Shown: positions 9,635-18,484 of the stretch, piece after piece | Layout of the letters: each line of letters begins with the position of its first letter | How positions within the stretch are numbered: the first letter of the stretch is position 1 | Assembly: GCA_039028975.1 (NCBI GenBank) | Contig: JBCCHB010000022.1 | Coordinates: 62,001-126,000 of the forward strand | From: JAHBNG01 sp039028975 | GTDB lineage: Bacteria > Chloroflexota > Anaerolineae > Caldilineales > Caldilineaceae | Direction of reading: 5' to 3' | Length of the DNA stretch: 64,000 nucleotides | Program-made: the position numbers and the translations under genes | The notes under the pieces: model-generated | Seen by the model: the letters and a program-made list of their open reading frames with translations, nothing else | Told to the model about the DNA's origin: nothing | Database searches by the model: none

Positions 9635-9759
9635 TCAAACTCTATGTTCATTTTGCACACAGAGCCAAGCATAAGATTCCTTTGGGCGCTCAAGCCATCA
9701 ATCAAGTATAATGGTTCAACAATATCTCAAAGCACAGTGCTAATGACAAGGAACGAACA

Positions 9760-10818
9760 ATGACCGTCAATCTTGGTATTCTCGGCTTCGCCCACGGACA
9801 CGTCAGCGCTTATTGCAAACGCTGGATCCAAGACCCAACCTTTGGTGTCAACCTCGTTGCTGGCTGGGATCATGATAGTGATCGCTTGACCCAGAGGAGC
9901 AATGAGTTTGGTGTCCAATCCTACGATTCGCTGGACGATTTTCTGGTCCATCCAGGGTTACAGGCCGTCCTTATCGGTGCTGAGACCTCTATGCATGCCG
10001 ACGTAGTAGAGAAAGCCGCAGCCGCAGGGAAAACCATTGCATTGCAAAAGCCCATAGCCATAACCATGCAGGAAGCCGAACGCATTGTGGACGCTGTCAA
10101 TCGGCACAATGTACCGTTTACCATGGCTTGGCAGATGCGAGTCGACCCTCAGAATGTGAAGATGAAAGAGTTGATAGAGAGTGGAGAGCTGGGGCAGATC
10201 TTTATGGTGCGTCGCCGTCATGGCCTCTCTTCCCAGCTTTGGGATGTGGCCAACATGTGGCACTTTGACGCGGCATTGAACCGAGACATTTGGGCAGACG
10301 ACTCAGCTCATCCGATTGACTTTATCTACTGGCTTCTGGGCGAACCCGAGAGCGTAACGGCTGAACTCTCTTCCCTCTCCAACCCCATGGTTCCCAACGA
10401 CAACGGCATCGCCATCTTCCGCTATGGAAACGGTCTGCTGGCTGAGGTCTCTTGCTCGTTCTCCTGCTTGGCGGCCGAGAACACGACGGAGGTGATTGGT
10501 ATGAGTGGATCCATTGTGCAGAATTATGGGGATGTCCCCAGTTGCAACGTCCCTCGCCCCGCGAATGCGCCCGGGTTGAAGTGGTATTTGGGTGAGCGAA
10601 TGGAATGGACTATCAGCGATATTCCCAGTCCATCCAACCATGGCGAGCGCATTGCCAGCCTTGCCCAGCCCTTAGCTGATTTTTTCCATGGGCGTCGACC
10701 ACCTATTTCCACGGTGGAAGAAGGAAGAAATGCCTTGCGCATGGTCTTGGCCTGTTATATCTCTAGCCAAGAGGGGCGTCGGGTACGATTAGATGATCCT
10801 GCGATTGATGGCGTCTGA
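9760..10818 (+). CDS. Gfo/Idh/MocA-family oxidoreductase
   Basis: The 352-residue NAD(P)-dependent sugar/polyol dehydrogenase-like protein has an N-terminal Rossmann fold (GILGFAHGHV replaces the usual GxGxxG), the cofactor/catalytic motif seen here as Q96-K97-P98 (normally EKP), and a catalytic-region histidine H184 in DDSAHPIDF. The C-terminal half is the family beta-sheet domain. Such enzymes oxidise sugars, inositols or glycosides. A phosphotransferase/aminotransferase pair lies downstream on the opposite strand. The E-to-Q change is noteworthy, although the lysine is kept. Substrate unknown. Confidence 0.88.
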   Translation: MTVNLGILGFAHGHVSAYCKRWIQDPTFGVNLVAGWDHDSDRLTQRSNEFGVQSYDSLDDFLVHPGLQAVLIGAETSMHADVVEKAAAAGKTIALQKPIAITMQEAERIVDAVNRHNVPFTMAWQMRVDPQNVKMKELIESGELGQIFMVRRRHGLSSQLWDVANMWHFDAALNRDIWADDSAHPIDFIYWLLGEPESVTAELSSLSNPMVPNDNGIAIFRYGNGLLAEVSCSFSCLAAENTTEVIGMSGSIVQNYGDVPSCNVPRPANAPGLKWYLGERMEWTISDIPSPSNHGERIASLAQPLADFFHGRRPPISTVEEGRNALRMVLACYISSQEGRRVRLDDPAIDGV

Positions 10819-10860
10819 GGGGCCAACTTGGATAAAGATTCTTCACGTCGTTGCGCTCTG

Positions 10861-10970
10861 CTCTGAAAACTAAACAAAAATTTGAAGATTAGGAAGATTA
10901 AGAATCTGCCCAATCTGTAAAATCTTTGTTGATTTTCGCCCCGCAAAGTGACACCTGTTGCATGTTTAAT
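10861..10970 (+). repeat. dispersed repeat D, copy 2
   Basis: It aligns with 62219-62333 and with the reverse complement of 401-506. Shared blocks are AAGATTAAGAATCTGC (near-identical in copy 1), AATCTTTGTTGATTTT and CTGTTGCATGTTTAA. Confidence 0.75.
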
Positions 10971-11074
10971 TAGGCCGTGTTTACATTTTTGATTTGTCAT
11001 GCCCCGATTACTGCCTTCGGGCATCCATAATGCAAGTGAACGATGGATTTCCGCTTACTACCTGGGGAAATGAC
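10971..11074 (+). repeat. dispersed repeat G, copy 2
   Basis: It aligns with the reverse complement of 4173-4301, opening with TAGGCCGTGTT and closing with GGATTTCCGCTTACT and GGGGAAATGA. It abuts repeat D directly, so the two may form a composite unit at this site. Confidence 0.7.
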
Positions 11075-11146
11075 GCTTAGCAACTTCCTTTATCGGGCTG
11101 AAATACCGGGTTGCGGAAAATATCAACAGAACCTACTGAGTAGAGT

Positions 11147-12154
11147 TTATAACCCAAGTTCATCTGACTGAGCACAAACCCGGGCAATGAGTCCAGGCAA
11201 CCGGTCGCTCTTGTTCAACTCAGGTCGGGCATATGTCCAACCGATTTGGGCCATGGCCCGAATCAATAAGAAGAGCGGAATCAACTCAATTGCATCATCA
11301 TCTAGGGTCCGGTGTGAGCGGTACCCAGCAATTAGGGCCTTGTAGAGCGTCTCAAAGAGCGGACTACCTTGGTAATGAAAGAGTGCAACCGCCAGATCAT
11401 ACTGATGCCAACCAAAGCCCGAGTCATCGAAGTCAATAACGTGGAGCTGATTGCCGTTGATCAGTAGATTCCCCGCGTGGAAATCGGAGTGGATTAAGCT
11501 ATAGGTGCCGTTTTGAGGATTGCTATCCTTGCCATAGTTCGAAAGGATGCCGTGGATAGCGTGGCGAGCACTGAGGATTTGAGTGCGCTCCTTATCGGTT
11601 AACTGCGGCAAATGCCAAAAAGGTCCCCAGAATGGTGAATCACCCATCAAGCCATCTGCATCAAATGCATGGCGCTGGAAATTATTCGGCAGAGTCCATG
11701 TGGTGGCTTGATTGTGGATCTTTGCCATAATCTGACCCAACTGCCGAAAATAATCCGCAACGACTGACTCATCAGATGTTTCATCTAGGATATCAGCCAG
11801 AGGTACTCCTTCAAACCACTCCATCAGCCCAACGTAACGATGCTCATCAGATCCAGGCACGGCGATGCAAGCATACCCAGCACCAGTAGGCAGCATCCGC
11901 GGCACTGGAACGTGAAGGCCAGCCTGGTTCAATGCCGCGGTCCACTGCTGTTCAGATTGTAGCTCCGCCAAGGTATGGTAGCCGGGGCGGTGAATTCGCA
12001 AGACCAGCGTATCGCCCTCGTTCGTGTCGAGACGAAAGACTACATTCTCTGATTTAGAGACTAGGTCCAAGTTGGCAACGGATAAATTCCAAGCATCCGC
12101 TGCCAGCTCTGCTATTTGATAGTAGTTTTGGCGGGTGAGGTCTGCCATGTCCAA
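11147..12154 (-). CDS. APH-family phosphotransferase (amino-alcohol/hydroxylysine-kinase-like)
   Basis: The 335-residue protein has the aminoglycoside-phosphotransferase fold: an N-lobe with VVFRLDTNEGDTLVLRIH, the catalytic loop H222-x-D224-x4-N229 in IHSDFHAGNLL, and the metal-binding D241-x-D243 in VIDFDD. It lies 8 bp downstream of a class III aminotransferase-like gene on the same strand. That pairing is known from amino-alcohol degradation, where a kinase phosphorylates 5-hydroxylysine or a related compound and a PLP phospho-lyase removes phosphate and ammonia. The role here is inferred from that context; choline, ethanolamine or antibiotic kinase are alternatives. Confidence 0.82.
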   Translation of the reverse strand: MDMADLTRQNYYQIAELAADAWNLSVANLDLVSKSENVVFRLDTNEGDTLVLRIHRPGYHTLAELQSEQQWTAALNQAGLHVPVPRMLPTGAGYACIAVPGSDEHRYVGLMEWFEGVPLADILDETSDESVVADYFRQLGQIMAKIHNQATTWTLPNNFQRHAFDADGLMGDSPFWGPFWHLPQLTDKERTQILSARHAIHGILSNYGKDSNPQNGTYSLIHSDFHAGNLLINGNQLHVIDFDDSGFGWHQYDLAVALFHYQGSPLFETLYKALIAGYRSHRTLDDDAIELIPLFLLIRAMAQIGWTYARPELNKSDRLPGLIARVCAQSDELGL

Positions 12155-12162
12155 AAGAGCTT

Positions 12163-13446
12163 TTAGCTCAGTTCCCGAATCGCCTCGTCAAAGGCTGTCA
12201 AAAACAGGTCCGCATGTTCCTGCCCAAAGACCAGCGGTGGACGGATTTTGAGAATGTTGCGCATGGGTCCGGAATTGCTGGTCAGAATTCCCTTGTCTTT
12301 AAGTTGGTTGACCACCGCCACCACACCGTCTTGATCTGCGGTCTTGGATTCCCGATCCGTTACCCAGTCCACCCCGATAAAGAGGCCATGGCCGCGCACA
12401 TCTCCCATGGGTTCGCACTCAGTCTGCATCTTGGCCAACTCAGTGCGGAGATAATTCCCAATGTAGGTGACGTTCTTGGCCAGATTCTCGTTTTCAATCA
12501 CGTCGATGACTGCATCCCCGACAGCAGCTTGTAAGGGACTTGCACCAAAGGTGTTGAAATAACGTTTTTCAGTGCGAAAGATCTCCACCAAATCTGGCCG
12601 GGCTACCACCCCAGCCAGCGGGAAGCCGTTGCCCATGGGCTTTCCCAAAGAGACAATGTCTGGCTCAAAACCCATCACATCATACCCCCACCATTGACCT
12701 GTTCGACAGAAGCCTGCTTGTACTTCATCGGCAATAACAAGACCACCTTCATTCCGCACCATTTGAGCCGCTTGCGCCATAAAGTCCGGTGGCACATGAG
12801 GCAGCCCCTCGTTGGCGAAGATCGAGCAGACCAACATCCCAGCAAAGGGTATATTGTTGGTGGCAAAGGTTTCAATGGCTCCTTGCACTTGGGCCAAGTA
12901 AAGTTCGGTCAGCTCTGACGGCGACGCCCCTTCTTGAATGGGTCGGTATAGCTGGGGAAATGGAATGCTGCGCACATCCGAATCCGGGGCCACGGCTGAA
13001 GTGGGCAGCCGATTTAGTTTACCAACAGTCTCACTGTTACCATGATAGGTCGCATCAGTGCAGATAATGCCCCGTCCACCTGTAGCGGCCCGGGCCATGC
13101 CTAGTGCCACCTCATTCGCCTCAGTTCCAGTACACGTGATCACTACGCTTGTCAACGGATCCGCGTGGAGATTGGCCAGCCGCTCAGCATAATCCAAAAC
13201 GCCCTCATGAAGATAGCGGCTGTGGACATTCAACGTACTGGCTTGTTTGTGCATAGCCTCCACAACATGGGGATGACAATGACCAACACAGGGAACGTTG
13301 TTGTACATATCTACATAGCGACGGCCATCATCATCAAAGAGCCAGGCCCCTTCGCCACGGACGATGTGGATGGGATCGGTGTAGAAGAGAGGTGCTCCAG
13401 CCCCAAAGATCTCTTCGCGGCGGGCAAATAAGTCAGTTGTGCTCAT
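12163..13446 (-). CDS. class III PLP-dependent aminotransferase / phospho-lyase family protein
   Basis: The 427-residue fold-type I PLP enzyme has the aminotransferase class III signature LVIADEVQAGFCRTG, with PLP-pyridine-binding D240, and the Schiff-base lysine K269 in VSLGKPMGNGFPLAGV. The branch includes transaminases and the ammonia-phospho-lyases acting on phosphoethanolamine and 5-phosphohydroxylysine. Being directly followed by an APH-type kinase gene makes the lyase reading attractive. ATG is preceded by GAGGAAAT on the coding strand, and a sigma70-like promoter lies about 55 bp upstream. A plain omega-amino-acid transaminase remains possible. Confidence 0.85.
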   Translation of the reverse strand: MSTTDLFARREEIFGAGAPLFYTDPIHIVRGEGAWLFDDDGRRYVDMYNNVPCVGHCHPHVVEAMHKQASTLNVHSRYLHEGVLDYAERLANLHADPLTSVVITCTGTEANEVALGMARAATGGRGIICTDATYHGNSETVGKLNRLPTSAVAPDSDVRSIPFPQLYRPIQEGASPSELTELYLAQVQGAIETFATNNIPFAGMLVCSIFANEGLPHVPPDFMAQAAQMVRNEGGLVIADEVQAGFCRTGQWWGYDVMGFEPDIVSLGKPMGNGFPLAGVVARPDLVEIFRTEKRYFNTFGASPLQAAVGDAVIDVIENENLAKNVTYIGNYLRTELAKMQTECEPMGDVRGHGLFIGVDWVTDRESKTADQDGVVAVVNQLKDKGILTSNSGPMRNILKIRPPLVFGQEHADLFLTAFDEAIRELS

Positions 13447-13499
13447 GATTTCCTCAGTAGTGTTAAGATCGGTGGTGATAAGATGGGTGAGATTCAGAC

Positions 13500-13527
13500 A
13501 TTATAATGCCCAAACCTCTACTCCCAA
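13500..13527 (-). promoter_or_regulatory. predicted promoter of aminotransferase-kinase operon
   Basis: On the minus strand, a perfect -10 TATAAT (13500-13505) lies 16 bp from TTGGGA (13522-13527). Transcription would start near 13493 and give a leader of about 47 nt before the aminotransferase ATG at 13446. Confidence 0.5.
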
Positions 13528-13656
13528 GAATTCGTAAAGAGGAAAATTGTTAACGCTAGCATCCTATACATCAATGCCACCGCAAGCTAGAGTTCAAAGC
13601 GAGAGCAGGTTGTAGTAACGGCTTGCTGATCTATGAAGGTCAACAACTAGCCAAGC

Positions 13657-14553
13657 CTACCCCTTAATCCCCGTTAACGCAATTCCCTCAATAAAGGTTC
13701 GCTGGGCAAAGAAGAAGACCACCACCATGGGCAGCGTAAACAAGGTCGCCGCGGCCATGAGTAGCCCCCATTCCGCACCATGTTGGGTAAAGTAGAGGCG
13801 TAGCCCGACCGATAGAGTGTACATATCTGGGTTGCGGAGAAAGACCAGCGGGTTGATGAAATCATGCCAGCCGTGCATAAATTCGAAGATGGCCACAGTA
13901 ATGATGGCCGCTTTGGAGAGGGGGAGCACAATGTACCAGAAAATGCGCAGTTCGTTGGCGCCATCGATACGGGCTGCATCGTCTAGTTCCACGGGGAAGG
14001 TAAGCATGAACTGGCGGATCATAAAAACGAAGAAGGCGTTGCCAAAGAAAGCAGGCACAATCAAGGGCAGGAACGTATCCAGCCAGCCCCACTGACTATA
14101 GGTAATAAAGAGAGGAATAAAGCGCACCTGGGCCGGAAGCATCATGGTTGCAATTACTATTATGAAGACCACGTCTCGCCCCGGCCACTGAATACGAGAG
14201 AAGCCATAAGCAATAAAGACGTTGGAGAGTACGGCACCGATCATAATACCGATGGCGTAGATAAAGGTGTTGCCCAGGTAGCCAAAGAAGTTTATCGCGG
14301 CAATGGATTCGGGGAAATTGGTGAAGATGACATTCTTAGGAATAAAGCGCACTGGAATCTCAAAAATGTCTGCGGTCGGCTTCAGCGCACTGGAGAGCAT
14401 CCACAAAAACGGCAGCATAAAGATGATCCCAAAGAGAATCAGCACCACATGAGCAGACAGACGCTGTGCGACCCACCCCAGCCGATAGCGCAGCGCCTCC
14501 ATCTGATTAGCTCTTGTTCGATTAATGTTACCAGTTGATGCTAACCCCGCCAT
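13657..14553 (-). CDS. carbohydrate ABC transporter permease (MalG/UgpE type)
   Basis: The 298-residue membrane protein has about six transmembrane segments. The binding-protein-dependent permease EAA loop is visible as ELDDAARIDGANELRIFWYI followed by VLPLSK, the docking site for the ATPase. It is the last gene of a leftward operon: binding protein, MalF-type permease, MalG-type permease. No ATPase gene is present nearby, as is common for CUT1 systems sharing one MsmK/UgpC-like ATPase. About 30 N-terminal cytoplasmic residues precede the first helix. Confidence 0.92.
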   Translation of the reverse strand: MAGLASTGNINRTRANQMEALRYRLGWVAQRLSAHVVLILFGIIFMLPFLWMLSSALKPTADIFEIPVRFIPKNVIFTNFPESIAAINFFGYLGNTFIYAIGIMIGAVLSNVFIAYGFSRIQWPGRDVVFIIVIATMMLPAQVRFIPLFITYSQWGWLDTFLPLIVPAFFGNAFFVFMIRQFMLTFPVELDDAARIDGANELRIFWYIVLPLSKAAIITVAIFEFMHGWHDFINPLVFLRNPDMYTLSVGLRLYFTQHGAEWGLLMAAATLFTLPMVVVFFFAQRTFIEGIALTGIKG

Positions 14554-14675
14554 TTTAGTGTCCTATTGCCTAATCGTTGCTGATTCATAGATGGGACTCA
14601 GGTTTGAGGGTCATTTGCAGGCAGGCTAGACAGCACCTCCCACATCACCCCCTCACCTTGTCCCTCTTTATCTTG

Positions 14676-15560
14676 TCATCTCTCATAATGCACATAGCGC
14701 TGCGAGCTGCGGAACATGACCAACGTCAATACCAAAATTACCACGAAAAGAATCCAGGCCATTGCCGAAGCATACCCCATGCGCAATCGCTCAAAGGCCA
14801 GGCGATAGAGATGCAGACCATACATGAGCGTAGATTTGTTGGGACCACCCCCCGTCATAATCAGCGGTGCCGCAATCGATTGCATGGAGAAGATGGTCAT
14901 AGTGATGACGTTGAAGAGCATCTGGGGCGTCAACAGCGGCAGCGTGACGTGGCGCATTTTGTGCCATGTGCTGGCTCCGTCAATTTCTGCGGCTTCATAG
15001 AGGTGCTGGGGAATGTCCTTCAATCCGGCCAGGTAGATGAGCACGGCGCGGCCACTCCCCCAAACCGCTACGATTACCAGCGAGAGGAGCGCCGTGCGCG
15101 GCGAAGCCAACCAGAGCGGACCATCAATCCCAATCTGATCCAGCAGCCCGTTGATCAACCCGTGGCGTGGATTCAAAATCCAAACCCAGGTCAACGTGGC
15201 AGCTACAACTGGAACCATTACCGGCAGGTAGAAGACCGTCCGGTAAATCGACAACCCCAACACGTTCATGTTGAGCAGCATGGCAATGATGATATCAAAG
15301 ATCGTGGCCAGCACTACCAACATGACCACATAATAAAGCGTTACGCGCAACGATCCCCAAAAGACATTGTCCTTGAAGAAAAGGTCGTTATAGTTATCCA
15401 ACCCCACCCAATTAGGCGTGAAGTTGAGGATATTATAGTTGGTGAAGCTATAATAGAACGATGCAAGAATCGGGTAAACCGTGAAGGCCAAAAAACCGAT
15501 AATCCACGGTGAGATGAAGAAGATTCCCCACCCCAGCCTTCGCCAGACTATGGTGCTCAT
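14676..15560 (-). CDS. carbohydrate ABC transporter permease (MalF/UgpA type)
   Basis: This 294-residue permease starts at MSTIVWRRLGWG. A longer frame would begin at a TTG inside intergenic repeat-like DNA (ACTGTTCACTG motifs) and is unlikely. The EAA loop reads HLYEAAEIDGASTWHKMRHV followed by TLPLL, and GGGPNKSTLMYG near the C-terminus is typical of UgpA/LacF-type sugar permeases. It forms the heterodimeric channel with the next gene. The gap of 122 bp to that gene contains pyrimidine-rich DNA and no terminator. Confidence 0.9.
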   Translation of the reverse strand: MSTIVWRRLGWGIFFISPWIIGFLAFTVYPILASFYYSFTNYNILNFTPNWVGLDNYNDLFFKDNVFWGSLRVTLYYVVMLVVLATIFDIIIAMLLNMNVLGLSIYRTVFYLPVMVPVVAATLTWVWILNPRHGLINGLLDQIGIDGPLWLASPRTALLSLVIVAVWGSGRAVLIYLAGLKDIPQHLYEAAEIDGASTWHKMRHVTLPLLTPQMLFNVITMTIFSMQSIAAPLIMTGGGPNKSTLMYGLHLYRLAFERLRMGYASAMAWILFVVILVLTLVMFRSSQRYVHYER

Positions 15561-15653
15561 TTGTAGCAGTAAACAGTGGGCAGTAAATAGTGAACAGTCG
15601 TTGTCCCGCAATGACGCTCTACGAACTGTTCACTGAAAACTGTTCACTGAAAA

Positions 15654-17054
15654 CTATCCCCCTTGTGCTAGTTTATTATCAACCTCATCCTGCACGCGTC
15701 CAACCAGGGCCGTTAACTCCTCTTGTGGATCGGCACCGTCGAAGGCAATGGTCTCAACTGCCTCATTGATCTGCTGGGCCAAGAATTGGATGCCCGGCAT
15801 GTTTGGCACTGCCCAGGCTTTGGGTAGAATTTCGTCACGGGCAAAGGGCAGCCATCTTGCTGACGCCGCTTCTACCTCTGGATCATTGGCCAGACTGATG
15901 CGGGATGGCGTTACCGAATCGGGTACGGCTTTATTCAGCGCCACAAAGGGGGAGCTGCTCATAAAGTTGGCAAAGGCAAAGCCGCCATCCACATTCTTGG
16001 CGCCGTTGGGCACAAAGTACATGTTGGCCACGAGCTTGCCTGGGCTTCCTCCAGATCCTTCTGGTGATGGCACCGCCGCCACGTCAAAGTCAACGTCGGG
16101 ACCATACTCGCCCATGTCGTTAAAGCTCCACGAACCGAGCGTCCATACAGCTATTTGGCCAGTATAGTAGAGACCTTCTGGTGAGTTGCGTCCAAAGCCG
16201 TTGCCACCGTAGGCTGTACGGAATGCGCCGATATTTTCAACACCATAGGTTTCATTGTACTTGCCATACCAATTAAGAAGAGATAGTACTTTCTCATTGT
16301 CGGCAGTGACGGTGTTTGTGTCTGGATCCCATACATCTGCGCCAAACGCTGCTAGCCAATTATGGGGATCGGTGCTTGGGATCTGTGGAATGAAGCCAAC
16401 GCGCTCGATTTCACCAGAGTCGGAGACGTCCGTCAACGCTTCACCTGCTTCTTCCCAGCCTTCTAGCGTTGTGGGTGGGTTGTCAGCGTCTAAACCAGCC
16501 TCGCGCATGCGATCTTTGTTGTAGTAGAAGAGATTGACAATGGTCGAAATGCTCATAGCGTAGAACTTGTTTTTATACTGCATCTGCTCCCAAGTAGCGG
16601 GCCAGTAGTCGTCGCCCGGAACATTGGCCCCTTCTACATGATCGGTTAGATCGGTTAAGGCCCCAATGGGCGCATCCTCGGCCACAATCCAGGCCCAGCC
16701 ACGGTACGCGTCTGGCGGGTTGCCCGAAGCTGTGTTCTGGATCACCTTATCATGAATCTCGCCCCATGGAATGATCACGTGATCACCAGCAAAACCCTCA
16801 TTCTCTTCGCCAAATTTTTCGATGGCCCCTGTCATGGCATCAGCCATACGGCCCTGGCCAAAGCCGGTCCAAATTTCGACTGTAGAACCTTCCGCACTGC
16901 CGCCATCTCCACCGCTATCCGTTGCTGGAGCCGCCGCGGGCGCAGCACAGGCAGCCAAGGCTAGACCAAGGGTACCAATGCTCATGCCCTTTAATAGTTG
17001 CCGTCGACTCATAGCGTTCGTTGCCAGCGCAACATGTTGATTTTTTCCGACCAT
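15654..17054 (-). CDS. sugar ABC transporter substrate-binding lipoprotein
   Basis: The 466-residue family 1 extracellular solute-binding protein begins at ATG 17054, which has AAGGAG 5 nt upstream; a longer frame to 17156 has no such site. The N-terminus carries a Tat-like SRRQLLKG motif, a hydrophobic stretch and the lipobox LAAC, so it should be exported folded and lipid-anchored at about residue 36. A Ser/Gly-rich linker precedes the binding domain (TVEIWTGFGQGR...). First gene of the sugar ABC operon, with LacI-type operators upstream. Sugar specificity cannot be read. Confidence 0.92.
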   Translation of the reverse strand: MVGKNQHVALATNAMSRRQLLKGMSIGTLGLALAACAAPAAAPATDSGGDGGSAEGSTVEIWTGFGQGRMADAMTGAIEKFGEENEGFAGDHVIIPWGEIHDKVIQNTASGNPPDAYRGWAWIVAEDAPIGALTDLTDHVEGANVPGDDYWPATWEQMQYKNKFYAMSISTIVNLFYYNKDRMREAGLDADNPPTTLEGWEEAGEALTDVSDSGEIERVGFIPQIPSTDPHNWLAAFGADVWDPDTNTVTADNEKVLSLLNWYGKYNETYGVENIGAFRTAYGGNGFGRNSPEGLYYTGQIAVWTLGSWSFNDMGEYGPDVDFDVAAVPSPEGSGGSPGKLVANMYFVPNGAKNVDGGFAFANFMSSSPFVALNKAVPDSVTPSRISLANDPEVEAASARWLPFARDEILPKAWAVPNMPGIQFLAQQINEAVETIAFDGADPQEELTALVGRVQDEVDNKLAQGG

Positions 17055-17103
17055 TGGTTTCTCCTTATTCCTTGGTTCTACACCGGTTGGCTCCGCATCG
17101 CTA

Positions 17104-17119
17104 TTTAGACCGTTCCAAA
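17104..17119. promoter_or_regulatory. LacI-type operator upstream of the ABC operon
   Basis: The sequence TTTAGACCGTTCCAAA is the twin (15 of 16 positions) of the near-palindrome TTTGGACCGTTCCAAA at 17300-17315. The sites flank the divergent intergenic region, 50 bp upstream of the binding-protein start and just upstream of lacI, so the LacI regulator probably binds both. Confidence 0.65.
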
Positions 17120-17299
17120 TAGGCCTGTAAAAATATACTTTCCAAGCAATAGACACTTAGTGGTGTGTAAACAAAGTCAAATGTTGGACTCACAACCACT
17201 ACGATGCTGGAAATACGTTGGGGGAAGTTTGTTAACGTCCTACTGCTAACTATCTTTGATTTGCACGGAAAAACTGAGTTCGTTATACTGAGGAAGACT

Positions 17300-17328
17300 T
17301 TTGGACCGTTCCAAAATGGTAGTATAGT
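17300..17328 (+). promoter_or_regulatory. lacI promoter with overlapping operator
   Basis: The -35 TTGGAC (17301-17306) and -10 TATAGT (17323-17328) are separated by 16 bp. The near-palindrome TTTGGACCGTTCCAAA (17300-17315) covers the -35, a layout expected for autorepression. The start codon follows 23 nt after the -10. Confidence 0.6.
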
Positions 17329-17351
17329 TCACATTGTTTGTCAAATCACTC

Positions 17352-18359
17352 ATGTCAACAGTTACTCTTAGGGACGTTGCCGCAGATGCTAAGGTCTCCA
17401 AATCAACCGTCTCCTTAGTCTTACGCAATAGTCCGCTTGTGGCCGACGACACGCGTTTGGCCGTACTCACGTCAATAGACAAATTGGGCTATGTTTACAA
17501 CCGTGGGGCAGCCAGTATCCGCAGCAAACGCTCCCAACTCGTTGGCCTGATCGTGCCCGATATCCGCAACCCCTTCTTTGCCGAAATCGCGATGGGGGCA
17601 GAAGATCAGCTAGCCGACTCTGCATACGTCTCCATGCTGGCAAACACCGGTGGACAGCACAGCCGCCAAGTTCAGATGGTTACGGCTATTCAAGAGCATC
17701 AGATCGACGGTGTCCTCTTCTGCCCAACCCAAGGTACATCAGAAGCCGAGATCAAAAAGTTACAGCGTCAAACGTCAATGGTGCTTGTCATACGCGATTA
17801 TCCTGGACTAGCGGTCGATAGTGTTGATATCGACAATTTGGGCAGTGCCACCCTAGCGACCGAGCGCTTGATCGCCCAGGGGCATCGGCGCATCGCCTTC
17901 ATTGGTGGATGTCCTGGTGGCACGATATGGGAAGAGCGAATCCGTGGATATCAACAGCAGTTGACGGTTCAAAACATCCCCGTTGATGATTCATTAATTG
18001 TGCGCTGCCCCAATACAGGAGACGGTGGACATAAAGCTATACGTGAACTTTTGCAACAACCTGTTCCACCAACCGCGGCTCTCTGCTTCCAGACATCGGT
18101 CGCCTACGGCGTGATGCTTGGGCTGCAATCATCGGGGCTGACTCCAGGCGAAGATTTCGCGGTCATTGGCATTGATGAACTCCCAGAAGCAGCACTCTGG
18201 CAGCCGGGAATCACCACCGTCTCTATCGAACCTTATCAAGTCGGGCAAGTTGCTGCCCGTCTCCTCCTTGAACGCATCGAGCACCCAGAGAAGGTAGTGG
18301 AACGGATCACCGTGCCGTCGCGCCTGATTGTGCGCGAGTCGTGTGGAGGGGGTGGATGA
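17352..18359 (+). CDS. LacI-family transcriptional regulator
   Basis: The 335-residue regulator begins at ATG 17352 (MSTVTLRDVAADAKV); a TTG six codons upstream is the only alternative. The N-terminal LacI helix-turn-helix is TLRDVAADAKVSKSTVSLVL, followed by the hinge YVYNRGAASIRSKRS and a periplasmic-binding-protein-like effector domain (GLIVPDIRNPFFAEI onward). It is divergent from the sugar ABC operon, and matching operators lie before both, so it most likely represses that operon and itself until the transported sugar or a derivative binds. Confidence 0.92.
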   Translation: MSTVTLRDVAADAKVSKSTVSLVLRNSPLVADDTRLAVLTSIDKLGYVYNRGAASIRSKRSQLVGLIVPDIRNPFFAEIAMGAEDQLADSAYVSMLANTGGQHSRQVQMVTAIQEHQIDGVLFCPTQGTSEAEIKKLQRQTSMVLVIRDYPGLAVDSVDIDNLGSATLATERLIAQGHRRIAFIGGCPGGTIWEERIRGYQQQLTVQNIPVDDSLIVRCPNTGDGGHKAIRELLQQPVPPTAALCFQTSVAYGVMLGLQSSGLTPGEDFAVIGIDELPEAALWQPGITTVSIEPYQVGQVAARLLLERIEHPEKVVERITVPSRLIVRESCGGGG

Positions 18360-18428
18360 CAAGAAGAAGAAGATGATGATAATGATGATAATGATGATAA
18401 TGAGGAGGAGGAGGAGGAGGAGGAGGGG
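18360..18428 (+). repeat. trinucleotide microsatellite (GAA/GAT/GAG)n
   Basis: Immediately after the lacI stop codon there is a purine-rich run of AAG, then ATG/ATA-type, then about eight GAG triplets. It fills the gap before the dioxygenase gene, whose start at 18485 has its own GAGGA ribosome-binding site. Such a run can change length by slippage. Confidence 0.85.
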
Positions 18429-18484
18429 ATAAACAGGTGATGTCGTATACATGATCATCTCAATCATCTTAACGAGGACAAACT

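Larger units (their letters stand above)
10819..11146. other. convergent intergenic region filled by repeats D and G
   Basis: Two dispersed repeats lie end to end here, D at 10861-10970 and G at 10971-11074, between the 3' ends of convergent genes. I see no coding sequence and no clear rho-independent terminator. Confidence 0.65.

Noticed and set aside
14577..15512. A 311-codon plus-strand frame opposite the MalF-type permease
   Set aside because: It is antisense to a well-supported ABC permease, is rich in Arg/Gln/His as expected for an antisense shadow, and has no recognisable domain.
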